DNA of 64,000 bases from Pseudomonas trivialis (GTDB taxonomy: Bacteria > Pseudomonadota > Gammaproteobacteria > Pseudomonadales > Pseudomonadaceae), in contig NZ_JYLK01000017.1 in the NCBI RefSeq assembly GCF_001439805.1, positions 62,001-126,000 on the forward strand, given 5' to 3'. The notes beneath the pieces were generated by a model that was given only the letters and a program-made list of their open reading frames with translations, ran no database searches and was not told the origin of the DNA. Of the stretch, positions 1 to 7,904 are shown one piece after another. Position numbers and translations under genes: made by a program. Numbering within the stretch: the first letter of the stretch is position 1; each line of letters begins with the position of its first letter.

Positions 1-158
1 GCAAGGGATCACGGAGTCGTTTCTACATACGCCGGGGCAATCGCAGACACCAATGGATGCCTATAGATAGACGGTCTGGGGACAGCGACTCTGATTGCTC
101 AGCCTCAGGCTCCGAGATACCCTTTCTCCTCCTGACAGATAGGCGCGGCCAACAAATC

Positions 159-482
159 ATGTCTACTTGCTATTCCATTCAAATCACGCCAGAAAGACCA
201 TTGCCGGCCTTCTATTGCATTGCTGAACATCTATGGGGAACCGGATGTGATGTTGACTCTGACGGTGACTGCGCAGGTTCAGATGATCGCCAATGGACGG
301 AACTGACATTGTCGCTTCGCGGCACATCAGGAGAACGTATCGACATTGACCCGCTCTCGCTCATGCCTCTTACCCTCGTAATCCGTTCATCGCATGCCAC
401 CCTCTGCCAAAGAGCGGCCGACTACATCGTATCTGTTTCCGGAGGCACTATCGGCGCAGCTGTTAACGTCAAGACGGTATGA
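159..482 (+). CDS. Small hypothetical protein (tentative)
   Basis: A 107-codon reading frame opening at an ATG. It has a protein-like composition, with hydrophobic stretches such as LMPLTLVIRS and an acidic segment CDVDSDGDC. I recognise no family, signal peptide or membrane helix. The frame continues upstream to an ATG at 57, but that 34-residue extension is low-complexity Ser/Asp sequence and looks non-coding. The ribosome site upstream of 159 is weak. It lies in the lower-GC accessory segment left of the tRNA-Cys fragment, so it is probably cargo of the same mobile element. It may also be a chance frame. Confidence 0.35.
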   Translation: MSTCYSIQITPERPLPAFYCIAEHLWGTGCDVDSDGDCAGSDDRQWTELTLSLRGTSGERIDIDPLSLMPLTLVIRSSHATLCQRAADYIVSVSGGTIGAAVNVKTV

Positions 483-800
483 GTGCGCGGACACGAGGCT
501 TATAGATTTCCGACAGGTGAAGAACCTAAAAGTGAGACCCCTTGGCGTTTTTACACACTCTAGGCCCAGAGCTGTCGGTCGCAAACGGCAGCGATCGGCC
601 AGAAACGAACACCCGCGATGAGTCTAGGATACCTGGGGCGATTCATTGCCTACTAAAAGTCCGGGAAAAGATCGACCTCATGCCCCCTTGGTCTCCTACA
701 GGTTAGGGGCAATACATGCTATGCATGTACGAGATCCAAAGCGGTTCACCATCCCCGAAGCTACCGTATGCATTTCGATAGTCCTACATGGAGACAAAGT
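483..800. other. Intergenic stretch, no gene seen
   Basis: No convincing gene in either strand. The only structure I see is the inverted repeat at 713-729 described separately. The promoter of the following large gene presumably lies here. Confidence 0.5.
713..729. promoter_or_regulatory. Inverted repeat, candidate operator
   Basis: TACATGC-TAT-GCATGTA, a perfect 7-bp inverted repeat with a 3-bp spacer, about 70 bp upstream of the start codon at 801. The size and position suit a dimeric repressor site. No regulator gene is present in the window for this segment, so the role is inferred only from symmetry and place. Confidence 0.35.
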
Positions 801-2639
801 ATGGCTCTGGATTGGCAACTCATCACTGAAGAAACCTTGTCAAATCTCGACTTGGACAGCCTGCTTCAAGGTGTAACAGACTGCGAATGTCTCAGTTTTC
901 AAAGTGAAATTTCTCGTTTGGAAAAGGAAGAAGCTCGGTGGAGTCCTGCTCAACTGGAAGGTTTACGCTTCATTGGTGCATCGCTATCGATGATGCTTCA
1001 GGCAACCCAGCCGTCTGAACCTTTTGGTCCAATGTTTGTGATGGGCGGTCGTCGGAGCGCTATTCCGACAGATTTCCCGAAAGACAAGCTTCGTGGGCTA
1101 CAGGCCTGGGCACTCGCTCTCAAAGACCCAGAGCTTCGAGCAAGACTTTTGGATCTGATATGGGTTCAAGCTCGTTCATTTCCAGCTGCTCTGGGCGCGG
1201 TTGATGCATATCTTGAATCGGCATTAAGGCTTGAAAGTTCGACTGATTGGTCAAAATGCCTTGAGCGTTTAGAGCGATCTTTGCGCCTCTCTGCGGGGTT
1301 AGGCAAAGGCGGAGCCCCGCTGCGACTAAAGGCCCTAAACGAAATTGAAGCGATGCTGCACCGGCATCAAGGAAAGGATCCTCTTTATTTGACATTGCGC
1401 CTCACACGACTGCTTCTGGAGTTCAAACACGGTGACCCGAGGCAGTACGCCGAATATGCTCGTGCGGCAGCAGCAGCCGCAGATACAGAAAAAAACCACT
1501 GGCGCGCGAAAGACTATTATCAACTGGCAGCCGATTGCCTGCGCACCTCAGGTGATGTACACGGAGAAGGTGCTGCCCTTAGAAATTCGGCAGAATCATT
1601 GGTTAAAGAATCTGAACTGGCTCGAATCCAGGCCGGACGCGGAGCGATGGCCGCTGCATCAATTTTGTCAGACGCAGTAGAGTCCATGCGACAAGCTCCA
1701 GGTGGACGCGAACGCGCGGCAGAGCTGCATGATCAGTTGTTGAAACTGCAGAAAGATTCCTTGGATGATTTCAAGTCAATTTCGACCAGCATCGACCTAA
1801 CCGAAATGGTCCTAAATTCAAGGGCGGCTGTACGTGATAAAAGCTTTCATGACGCTGTAATCACCTTGATTAGCATGGCGGCACCGCCATCTATCCCCAA
1901 ACTGATCCAGGACGTCAAGGATCAAGCTCGTGTCTCGATTCTGGGTAGTATGATGTCCAGCGAGATCGTCAACTCTCGCGGTCGGGTAGTTGCCCGCGCT
2001 CCTGGACTTGATGGCGCTACTGAAGATACCAAGCACGATGGACTGCGTTGGAGGATGTATAGCACGGCGCGCCTAGGAAGAGGCCTTAACGTACAGGGAG
2101 CCTTCGAACCCGCTCGAACGGAGATTTTGGCTGCACACTTTCCGGACCGGCTCGACGTATTAGATTTGATTCAGCACAGTCCTTGGGTACCCCCAGGACA
2201 TATCGAGAGCATACTTCGTGCATTAGTAGCTGGTTTCCACGGAGACATGCTCATAGCATCGTATCTTGTGATCCCACAACTCGAAGCGATCATTCGGCAT
2301 GTCGTTGAGTCGATGGGCGGTGCTACTTCAATGCTAGAGCCTGGTGGAGTACAGCCGGAGAGGCCGCTAAGTGTTCTTCTCGAAACTCCTGAAGCACTCA
2401 AAATTTTTGGATCGGATGGAGTTTTTGAGTTGCAGGGTTTGCTCGTTGACCCTCTCGGAACGAATCTACGTAACGAAGTAGCACATGGACTGATTGATGA
2501 TGAGGGTCTTTTTGGCACGGACGTACTATATGCGTGGTGGCTACTGTTGAAGTACTGCGCACTCACATCGAAGATTGTACAGCGAGGATCGACCGATTCT
2601 GCTAGTTCCGAAACGCTTGGGGAAAGCGCTAAATCATAA
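801..2639 (+). CDS. DUF4209-type protein with C-terminal HEPN-like motif
   Basis: A 612-residue protein without signal peptide or membrane segment. The start at 801 is preferred over an ATG at 768 because GGAGA lies about 8 bases upstream of it. The N-terminal two thirds are helical and repeat-like, rich in Leu/Ala/Arg. The C-terminal part resembles DUF4209 and carries R-N-E-V-A-H at residues 557-562, followed by Gly; R-x4-H fits the HEPN nuclease signature. Codon use is visibly less GC-rich than the later genes, and the gene sits immediately left of a tRNA-Cys fragment, which suggests mobile-element cargo. A defence or toxin-like RNase role is inference; HEPN domains can also be non-catalytic. 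Confidence 0.7.
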   Translation: MALDWQLITEETLSNLDLDSLLQGVTDCECLSFQSEISRLEKEEARWSPAQLEGLRFIGASLSMMLQATQPSEPFGPMFVMGGRRSAIPTDFPKDKLRGLQAWALALKDPELRARLLDLIWVQARSFPAALGAVDAYLESALRLESSTDWSKCLERLERSLRLSAGLGKGGAPLRLKALNEIEAMLHRHQGKDPLYLTLRLTRLLLEFKHGDPRQYAEYARAAAAAADTEKNHWRAKDYYQLAADCLRTSGDVHGEGAALRNSAESLVKESELARIQAGRGAMAAASILSDAVESMRQAPGGRERAAELHDQLLKLQKDSLDDFKSISTSIDLTEMVLNSRAAVRDKSFHDAVITLISMAAPPSIPKLIQDVKDQARVSILGSMMSSEIVNSRGRVVARAPGLDGATEDTKHDGLRWRMYSTARLGRGLNVQGAFEPARTEILAAHFPDRLDVLDLIQHSPWVPPGHIESILRALVAGFHGDMLIASYLVIPQLEAIIRHVVESMGGATSMLEPGGVQPERPLSVLLETPEALKIFGSDGVFELQGLLVDPLGTNLRNEVAHGLIDDEGLFGTDVLYAWWLLLKYCALTSKIVQRGSTDSASSETLGESAKS

Positions 2640-2868
2640 TTCCTGCGGTATTGGAAGATCAGATACTGAATCCCTATCCGTGGGCCTATGTAAGAAAGGT
2701 TTGCTAAGACCAGTCGTAGGCGTACACAGCTGTAGGCGACGAGGCATAGGAAATCAATTCCGCAACTGAAATAGAATCGCCCGATTTCAAAGGGCTCCAG
2801 CCCAGTGTAAGTTTTGGCAATGCGGAATTGATCCTCTCGTAAATGACTGATAAATAAAAAAATATTTG

Positions 2869-2916
2869 TGGATTGCAAATCCGCCTACGCCGGTTCGGTT
2901 CCGACCTCGGCCTCCA
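2869..2916 (+). other. 3' half of a tRNA-Cys gene, probable integration (att) site remnant
   Basis: The sequence reproduces a tRNA-Cys from the anticodon stem to CCA: stem GTGGA / TCCGC around loop TTGCAAA (anticodon GCA), a T-arm, the 3' acceptor strand CTCGGCC, discriminator T and encoded CCA (2914-2916). The 5' half (acceptor, D-arm) is absent and replaced by AT-rich DNA. The T-loop reads TTCGGTT, with G at the position normally occupied by A58, and the T-stem has a C-A mismatch. It is therefore not a functional tRNA. Half-tRNAs of this kind arise when integrases recombine into the 3' end of a tRNA. The orientation implies that the element lies to the left (below 2869). Confidence 0.75.
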
Positions 2917-2923
2917 CTCTTGA

Positions 2924-2956
2924 AAACCCTGCAGATTAGCGTCTGCGGGGTTTTTT
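2924..2956 (+). terminator. Rho-independent terminator after the tRNA-Cys fragment
   Basis: AACCCTGCAGA and TCTGCGGGGTT pair as a GC-rich stem around a short TTAGCG loop and run into a tract of Ts. It lies 8 bases after the CCA end, so it is probably the original terminator of the tRNA-Cys unit. Confidence 0.8.
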
Positions 2957-3116
2957 ATTGGCTGGGATTTGGTCATCGCTTCGGCAATTTGTCTGACCGC
3001 TTTTGTAATCCTAAAAAACGGACTGAAAATCGCGTTTCTACGCGAAAGCATCATTGCCGATCCCGACTTGGCCCCACACCTCACGCTCTTCTCCGTGTTG
3101 ACGGTCATATTGTTCA

Positions 3117-3458
3117 TCAGCATCCCAAAGCGTGAGTCTGGTTCGGAAAGCAGTACTCGTTACGGTCGAACTCATGGTGGCCGGAATCGTCCGAGGCAGC
3201 CATTAGTGAAAAAAATTCAGTTGCAGATATAGAAAAAACATCAACCCCTCTAAACGTGAAGTTGAGTTGAGCGTGTCCGGAGGCGCCTATGAACTGGACT
3301 TCATCGCCAGGGCCGTACTCAAGCTGGATGGAAGATTCGCAGAAATAATCGACGCGGCCATAGGCTCGTTCAAGCGGGAATCCACTCACAGACATTTCTT
3401 TCCTTGCTGCTGCGCGTGAAGCGCCAAGTCGTGCGGGGCCGATTGAGTATTGGTGCAA
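3117..3458 (-). CDS. Conserved hypothetical, small soluble protein (immunity-like)
   Basis: 113 residues beginning at a TTG (3456-3458); an ATG at 3395 preceded by AAGGA would give a 92-residue form. I favour the longer form because the segment YSIGPARLGASR resembles the start of a family of small Pseudomonas proteins that follow with an acidic domain of the type IQLEY...VQFI. No signal or membrane helix is seen. It lies 9 bp downstream of the 80-residue gene at 3468-3710 on the same strand, and the two probably form one operon. The function is unknown; the size and context are like immunity proteins of polymorphic toxins, but no toxin gene is present. Confidence 0.55.
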   Translation of the reverse strand: MHQYSIGPARLGASRAAARKEMSVSGFPLERAYGRVDYFCESSIQLEYGPGDEVQFIGASGHAQLNFTFRGVDVFSISATEFFSLMAASDDSGHHEFDRNEYCFPNQTHALGC

Positions 3459-3467
3459 TTCAGAGGG

Positions 3468-3710
3468 TCATTTCTTCATCAAGAGCCGTAGTCGCTGCCA
3501 TTCATTCCAGCAGTCCTCGGCAACTAAGTCCCGGAAACCACGTTCGTTCTCCATATCCAGGGCGACGTCGAATGGAACTGCAACACACGTCGCTTGATCA
3601 CGGATTTTGAGCACCTCGGACTCTGTAAGTTGGGAGCCTTTTTTCGTTTCGGCGCTTTGCAAAGCGACCGAAAGCGCCGGAATGAATACGAGGCAAAGCT
3701 GATCCGTCAT
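3468..3710 (-). CDS. Conserved hypothetical 80-residue protein
   Basis: A compact soluble protein starting MTDQLCLVFIPAL and ending WNEWQRLRLLMKK. The hydrophobic N-terminus followed by a segment KKGSQLTESEVLKIRD and the pair of Trp near the C-terminus recall a small family I have seen repeatedly in Pseudomonas genomes, of unknown function. It is the upstream member of a two-gene minus-strand unit with the 3117-3458 frame. No catalytic motif is visible. The coding call rests on composition, tight spacing to its partner and remembered family resemblance, not on a search. Confidence 0.6.
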   Translation of the reverse strand: MTDQLCLVFIPALSVALQSAETKKGSQLTESEVLKIRDQATCVAVPFDVALDMENERGFRDLVAEDCWNEWQRLRLLMKK

Positions 3711-3945
3711 CTGTTGCTTGCCTCAATTGTGCGAGAAGGCCGAAAGATTACGCTGGTTGCTTGATCACGGTTATTGACCAAGAGCATCCATCGCCTGATG
3801 TCAGCTTTGGGTCGCCTCCTGCCTGCCATGAAAGGCTGCGACCAATACGACCGAGGGTCTATCATGCACTACCAACGAGAATTACTAAAAGGCACTCTCA
3901 TTAGCTATATTGCGGTATCAGATTGAGAGTTTAGAAGGAAAAATT

Positions 3946-4296
3946 TTGGAAATATCCAAGGTAAAGGCCGAACTGGAGGCGGTGCTTCAGGATTTCGGGG
4001 CTCGTCCCTATGGTTTTTTTTCCATTCTGGACGATTCAGACAACCCGAACCTCAATCTGCGCAAGCAGAACATTGGCTGGGACTTCATAAAATTCGAGCG
4101 CTGGCACAGCCTTGATCTGTCCAGCTACATACTATGGAGCATTTCTGACAACGGAGATCTGCTTTGGTGGAATGGTGAGCAGACAATCGCGATGAGTCCG
4201 AGGGACGGTACTTACCTGTCCGAGCCTGTCAGCCCGCGTGGGTTCATTCGTCTTGTGGGGCTGAACAAGGTCGGAAGATTGTTCCCGGACTTTTGA
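3946..4296 (+). CDS. SUKH (SMI1/KNR4)-like immunity-type protein
   Basis: A 116-residue soluble protein. The C-terminal half, with LWSISDNGDLLWWNG then the ending PRGFIRLVGL, has the look of SMI1/KNR4-superfamily proteins, many of which are immunity proteins of contact-dependent or polymorphic toxins. The TTG at 3946 is preferred because AAGGA ends 6 bases upstream; an in-frame TTG at 3910 would add 12 residues without a clear ribosome site. No cognate toxin is adjacent, so it would be an orphan immunity gene. The family assignment is by eye and moderate. Confidence 0.6.
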   Translation: MEISKVKAELEAVLQDFGARPYGFFSILDDSDNPNLNLRKQNIGWDFIKFERWHSLDLSSYILWSISDNGDLLWWNGEQTIAMSPRDGTYLSEPVSPRGFIRLVGLNKVGRLFPDF

Positions 4297-4524
4297 ATGG
4301 TCACATGCTGGCCGACTTCTGCTGGTGCCGAAACGCTGCGCTGGGTCGATTTCGGCCTGTCGTGAGTGTCAGAAATCGACCAGAATAGGTCTAACGTATC
4401 GCTGTTTAGTTTACATTCGAAAACCCGAGACTGAATTTTTCAGCCGAACACCTAGCAAACCTCGTGATTGTCTTGGTCAGCACAGTAGCTGTAACTTCGA
4501 TCTTCAGTCAGCGAGGATATATTT

Positions 4525-5088
4525 TTGAACGACTCTGAACATCTGAAAGGACTGTGCGCCCGTTTCAACTCTGGAGAGCCTCTGAGGTTTACGTTTTTCT
4601 GGGGGCATCAGCGCAGCAAAACTGTCGTCACGGCTTCGTGCTTCAGCCAATGGTTCGAGGCCGGGTTCATTGTCGAGGGGCGACATTACCCGACGGCCGA
4701 ACACTTCATGATGGCCGAGAAAGCGGCCTTGTTCGACGATCAGGAAAATCGTGCGCAGGTGCTCCACGCTCCTACTCCTAATGCTGCCAAAGCACTTGGC
4801 CGCAACGTGCGCGGATTTAATGATAAGGTTTGGCTGCAACACCGATACGACATTGTTGTTCGAGCGAACCAGGCCAAGTTCTCTCAGAATCCGCAGTTAA
4901 ACGAATATCTTCTACAAACCGGTTCGCGCGTTATTGTCGAAGCCAGCCCGGTTGATAACATCTGGGGTATAGGACTTGCACAGGACAATGCAGATGCGAA
5001 CAATCCAAATCTATGGAAAGGTTTGAATCTGTTGGGATTTGCGCTGATGCAGGTGCGGGACGGGACTAGTATCCCAACCCCAAGGTAG
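4525..5088 (+). CDS. NADAR family protein (YbiA-like N-glycosidase)
   Basis: 187 residues, TTG start with GAGGA about 8 bases upstream. The family features are FFWGH near residue 30, YPTAEHFMMAEKA around residues 50-62, DNIWGIGL around 145-152 and NLLGFALMQVRD near the end. NADAR enzymes hydrolyse N-glycosidic bonds: YbiA-type members act on damaged riboflavin intermediates, and others remove ADP-ribose from DNA guanine as partners of DarT toxins. No DarT gene is next to it, so substrate and role are open. Its neighbours are orphan accessory genes, and a strong hairpin follows it. Confidence 0.85.
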   Translation: MNDSEHLKGLCARFNSGEPLRFTFFWGHQRSKTVVTASCFSQWFEAGFIVEGRHYPTAEHFMMAEKAALFDDQENRAQVLHAPTPNAAKALGRNVRGFNDKVWLQHRYDIVVRANQAKFSQNPQLNEYLLQTGSRVIVEASPVDNIWGIGLAQDNADANNPNLWKGLNLLGFALMQVRDGTSIPTPR

Positions 5089-5115
5089 TGACCTGACCTT
5101 ACTCGCGAAAAACGC

Positions 5116-5143
5116 AGAAGCCTTGGCGAACGCCAGGGTTTCT
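5116..5143 (+). terminator. Hairpin, probable terminator after the NADAR gene
   Basis: AGAAGCCTTGGCG pairs with CGCCAGGGTTTCT, 13 pairs including two G-T pairs, with almost no loop. It begins 27 bases after the stop codon. The following T-run is short (TTTCTT is partly in the stem), so termination is likely but not certain. Confidence 0.5.
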
Positions 5144-5264
5144 TGCACGCGGCCTTATTAAAACGCGCGTCAATGCTGATTCAGCAATACGGCGTGTAGA
5201 TAGGATGCTGTACGGCATTAAGTGACAGGCATGTCCGATAATTGATAGCTAGGGAACACTGAGT

Positions 5265-5822
5265 ATGCGTCGCTTAATAGCCAACGGGTTTGTGCTTGTC
5301 ATTGCGACACTCTGTTTCGGCTGCACATCTTATTCGTCCCAGCCGACAATCAACGAACCCGTTGAACCCGCAACACAAGAAATCATCTCCAGCTTCAGTT
5401 ACGCAATACACTCCCCATGGAAAGACAGTCGCTTCGGGAAGGACGCATATGCAGCGACACTCAAAATTATTCCCGATGCACAGGATACGGGCTCCAGCCT
5501 TGCCGCCCTGACCCTGCTGCCATTAGAGATAAAGATCTCGGAGTTCTCATCTGGCGGCGCTTGCGGACAAGATTACTTGACGGGCCTGAGCCTGGGTTTG
5601 ATCCCCAGTTGGTGTACGCGAACAAACCTTTTCAAGTTTGATTTTATATTGAATAAGGATCAGCACTTTTGCAGGCAGAAAACCTATTCGATAAACTCCA
5701 TGTCGTTTTCACATCTCACGATGATTCCGTTTGCACTATTCAACACTGACAATCAGCCATTGACGCTCTATCAGGCGGCGCTCAAGGATTTTCTTCGGAT
5801 AGGTCAATGTGCGACGCGTTGA
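5265..5822 (+). CDS. Putative lipoprotein of unknown function
   Basis: 185 residues. The N-terminus MRRLIANGFVLVIATLCFGC is a basic, hydrophobic signal ending in an imperfect lipobox with Cys20 as the acylation site (-1 Gly fits, -3 Cys is unusual). The mature part contains several Cys (CGQDY, WCTRTN, FCRQK, GQCATR) that could form disulfides in the periplasm, and hydrophobic runs SLAALTLLPLEI and GLSLGLIPSW. I do not recognise the family. It is flanked by gaps on both sides and is probably a single-gene unit. Confidence 0.65.
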   Translation: MRRLIANGFVLVIATLCFGCTSYSSQPTINEPVEPATQEIISSFSYAIHSPWKDSRFGKDAYAATLKIIPDAQDTGSSLAALTLLPLEIKISEFSSGGACGQDYLTGLSLGLIPSWCTRTNLFKFDFILNKDQHFCRQKTYSINSMSFSHLTMIPFALFNTDNQPLTLYQAALKDFLRIGQCATR

Positions 5823-6076
5823 GAGGCATGTTAACAGGCTTTGTTTTGCGGCTACGAGGGGCTCATTCCAGGCGTTGGGACGTTCGAAATTTATCTCAAA
5901 TGAACGGCCGCTCTGCGCCGATTGTGTTGAAAAAGTCGGCTTGCCCAAAACGCTCGAATACTGATGGGTGACCTTCCGAATCGAAGCGGGCGGCCGTTAA
6001 GTGACTGAGCAGGAAACGGATAGTGCACTCAGCAGCTGTTGCGTTTCCATGCGTTTTCCCCCGACAGGAGACGCAC

Positions 6077-6412
6077 ATGACGTTTCGTATAAAAGGCCTT
6101 TCCCCCGAACCCTTTAAGACATTGCCCGACCTGCCGGAGCACAACTTGGCCACACTGGGTGTCATACGCTACCAAGTCGACAGCCACCCCGGTTTCCCTG
6201 ACCGTATCGAATTGAAAGACGCAGAGAAGGTTGAGAGTGTGGTATTGCTCAACCACGTCTGCGAGCCCGCGCTATCTGTTGAGTTTCTATCTGCAGGCAA
6301 CATTCTCTATACCCTCGGAATTAAAGACCTCACCACCGCCGCTGCGACACGTTTGGGTGGTGGACCGTGCGAGGGTCGCAAGCCGGCCTCCGAGGGTTCC
6401 GGCCGGACATAA
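6077..6412 (+). pseudogene. Truncated DUF1203-family gene
   Basis: The ATG at 6077 has AGGAG 6 bases upstream. Residues 1 to about 64 (MTFRIKGLSPEPF... through VVLLNHVCEPA) match the start of DUF1203 proteins, usually about 150 residues. After that the frame departs from the family and reads through unrelated Arg/Gly-rich sequence to a stop at 6412. The second half of the domain is missing, which points to a deletion or recombination near 6270. A product, if made, would be a non-functional fragment. Confidence 0.65.
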
Positions 6413-6552
6413 GCCCGCCTCACACGGCCAATGGATTTACTGCGCCGCGAGATCATAGCCAAGTTGCTTGAAGCCGCAGCCCAGCCCCCAAAAATACCTA
6501 CGCTTCCCCAAAATCCACCTGATGAATCGTTTAACCCCCCGACAAAATGCAC

Positions 6553-6568
6553 ACGCAAGCGCTTGCGT
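6553..6568. promoter_or_regulatory. LacI-family operator
   Basis: ACGCAAGCGCTTGCGT is a perfect 16-bp palindrome with the central CG typical of LacI-family sites. It lies 68 bp upstream of the first gene of the sugar operon, which encodes its own LacI-family regulator (9866-10858). Binding would cover the proposed -35 box. Confidence 0.75.
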
Positions 6569-6591
6569 AAGCAAATGTATCTGATTACAGT
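6563..6591 (+). promoter_or_regulatory. Candidate sigma-70 promoter of the sugar operon
   Basis: TTGCGT (6563-6568) and TACAGT (6586-6591) are separated by 17 bp. The matches to consensus are modest (3/6 and 4/6), but the -35 box overlaps the right arm of the operator palindrome, which is the layout expected for repression by steric block. Confidence 0.45.
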
Positions 6592-6635
6592 CGGCCTCAC
6601 TCGATTACAAAAATAATAAATCCAGGAGCTCATCA

Positions 6636-7904
6636 ATGAGCCTTGAACCCTTGCTTGAGATGCAGGGCATCAGCAAAACCTTCAACGGTTTGCGCGTGCT
6701 CAACAGTGTCGGCCTGAAGGTCTTCCCCGGCGAGATCCACGCCTTGATGGGGGAGAACGGCGCCGGCAAGTCCACCTTGATGAAGATCCTTTCCGGCGCT
6801 TACCAGGCCGATCCCGGCGGTGAAATCCGCATCGACGGCCAGCCCGTCCCCACCTTTACTCCCGCGACCGCCAAAGCCCTCGGCATTGCCGTGATCTACC
6901 AGGAACTGAGCCTGTGCCCGAACCTGAGCGTGGCCGAGAACATTTACCTGGGCCGTGAACTGCGCCGGGGCTGGACCATCGACCGCAAAGGCATGCAGGC
7001 CGGCTGCGTCGAGGTGCTGCGCGACGGCCAGTACGTCGGCGAACTGACCCGCGATGCGCTGTCGGCCGAGGTGCTGGTGAAGATGATGGTGGGCCGCGAT
7101 TTGTCCGGCTTCTACAAGAAGGAACACGCGGCCTACAACCCCGGCAACGTGGTGATGCGCGTGCGTGACATGGCCGATGGCAAACACGTACGCCATTGCA
7201 GTTTCGACCTGCACGCCGGTGAAGTGCTGGGCATCGCCGGGCTGGTGGGGGCAGGGCGCACCGAGCTGGCGCGGTTGATCTTTGCCGCCGACCCGCGCAC
7301 CAGCGGCACCCTGGAAGTGGTGGGCAAAACCGTCACCCAGTTGCGCAACCCGGCGGACGCGATTCGCGCAGGCGTGGTCTACCTCACCGAGGATCGCAAG
7401 GCCCAGGGCCTGTTCCTGGACATGAGCGTGGCCGACAACATCAACGTGTGCGCTTGCGTGCCGGATGCCCACGCCGGCGGCGTGCTCGACCGCACGCACG
7501 CCGCGCAACGCTCGAATGACGCGATCAGGTCGCTGTCGATTCGCGTGGCGTCGGGCAAGGTCAGCGTGGGCTCGCTGTCCGGCGGCAACCAGCAAAAGGT
7601 GCTGCTGGCACGGCTGCTGGAGGTCAAGCCGCATGTGCTGATCCTCGACGAGCCCACCCGTGGCGTCGACATCGGCTCCAAGTCCGAGATCTACCGCATC
7701 ATCAATCAACTGGCCCAGGCCGGCGTTGGCATCGTGGTCATTTCCAGCGAACTGCCGGAAATCATCGGCACCTGCGACCGCGTGCTCATCATGCGCGAAG
7801 GCCAGTTGGTGGCCGAAGTCGGCGGGGCCTCCGGCCACGCCATCTCCCAGGAACGTATTATTGACCTCGCCACCGGTGGCGATCAGGTGGTGGCCCATGG
7901 CTGA
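6636..7904 (+). pseudogene. Sugar ABC transporter ATPase (RbsA-type) with internal in-frame deletion
   Basis: Homologues are about 500-517 residues with two nucleotide-binding domains; this one has 422. NBD1 keeps Walker A (GENGAGKST) and the Q-loop region (YQELSLCPNLS), but the sequence jumps from GCVEVL to RDGQYVGEL near residue 128 (about 7014-7022). That removes some 85-90 residues containing the signature motif, Walker B and switch His. NBD2 is intact with GLVGAGRTE, LSGGNQQK and VLILDEPTRGVD. The frame is kept, so a protein is probably made, but the first ATP site cannot be normal. AGGAG lies upstream of the start, and the end overlaps the permease by 8 bp. Confidence 0.8.

Noticed and set aside
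2171..2878. 235-codon minus-strand frame
   Set aside because: Antisense to the DUF4209 gene for most of its length, with Ser/Cys/Pro-rich low-quality composition and no ribosome site; it runs into the tRNA fragment.
2869..2916. Functional tRNA-Cys gene
   Set aside because: Acceptor 5' strand and D-arm are missing and T-loop position 58 is changed; only the 3' half remains.
2969..3232. Plus-strand frame with a hydrophobic stretch (VIASAICLTAFVILK), possible small membrane protein
   Set aside because: It begins at a TTG only a few bases past the terminator T-run, has no ribosome site, and its second half is antisense to the better-supported minus-strand gene at 3117-3458.
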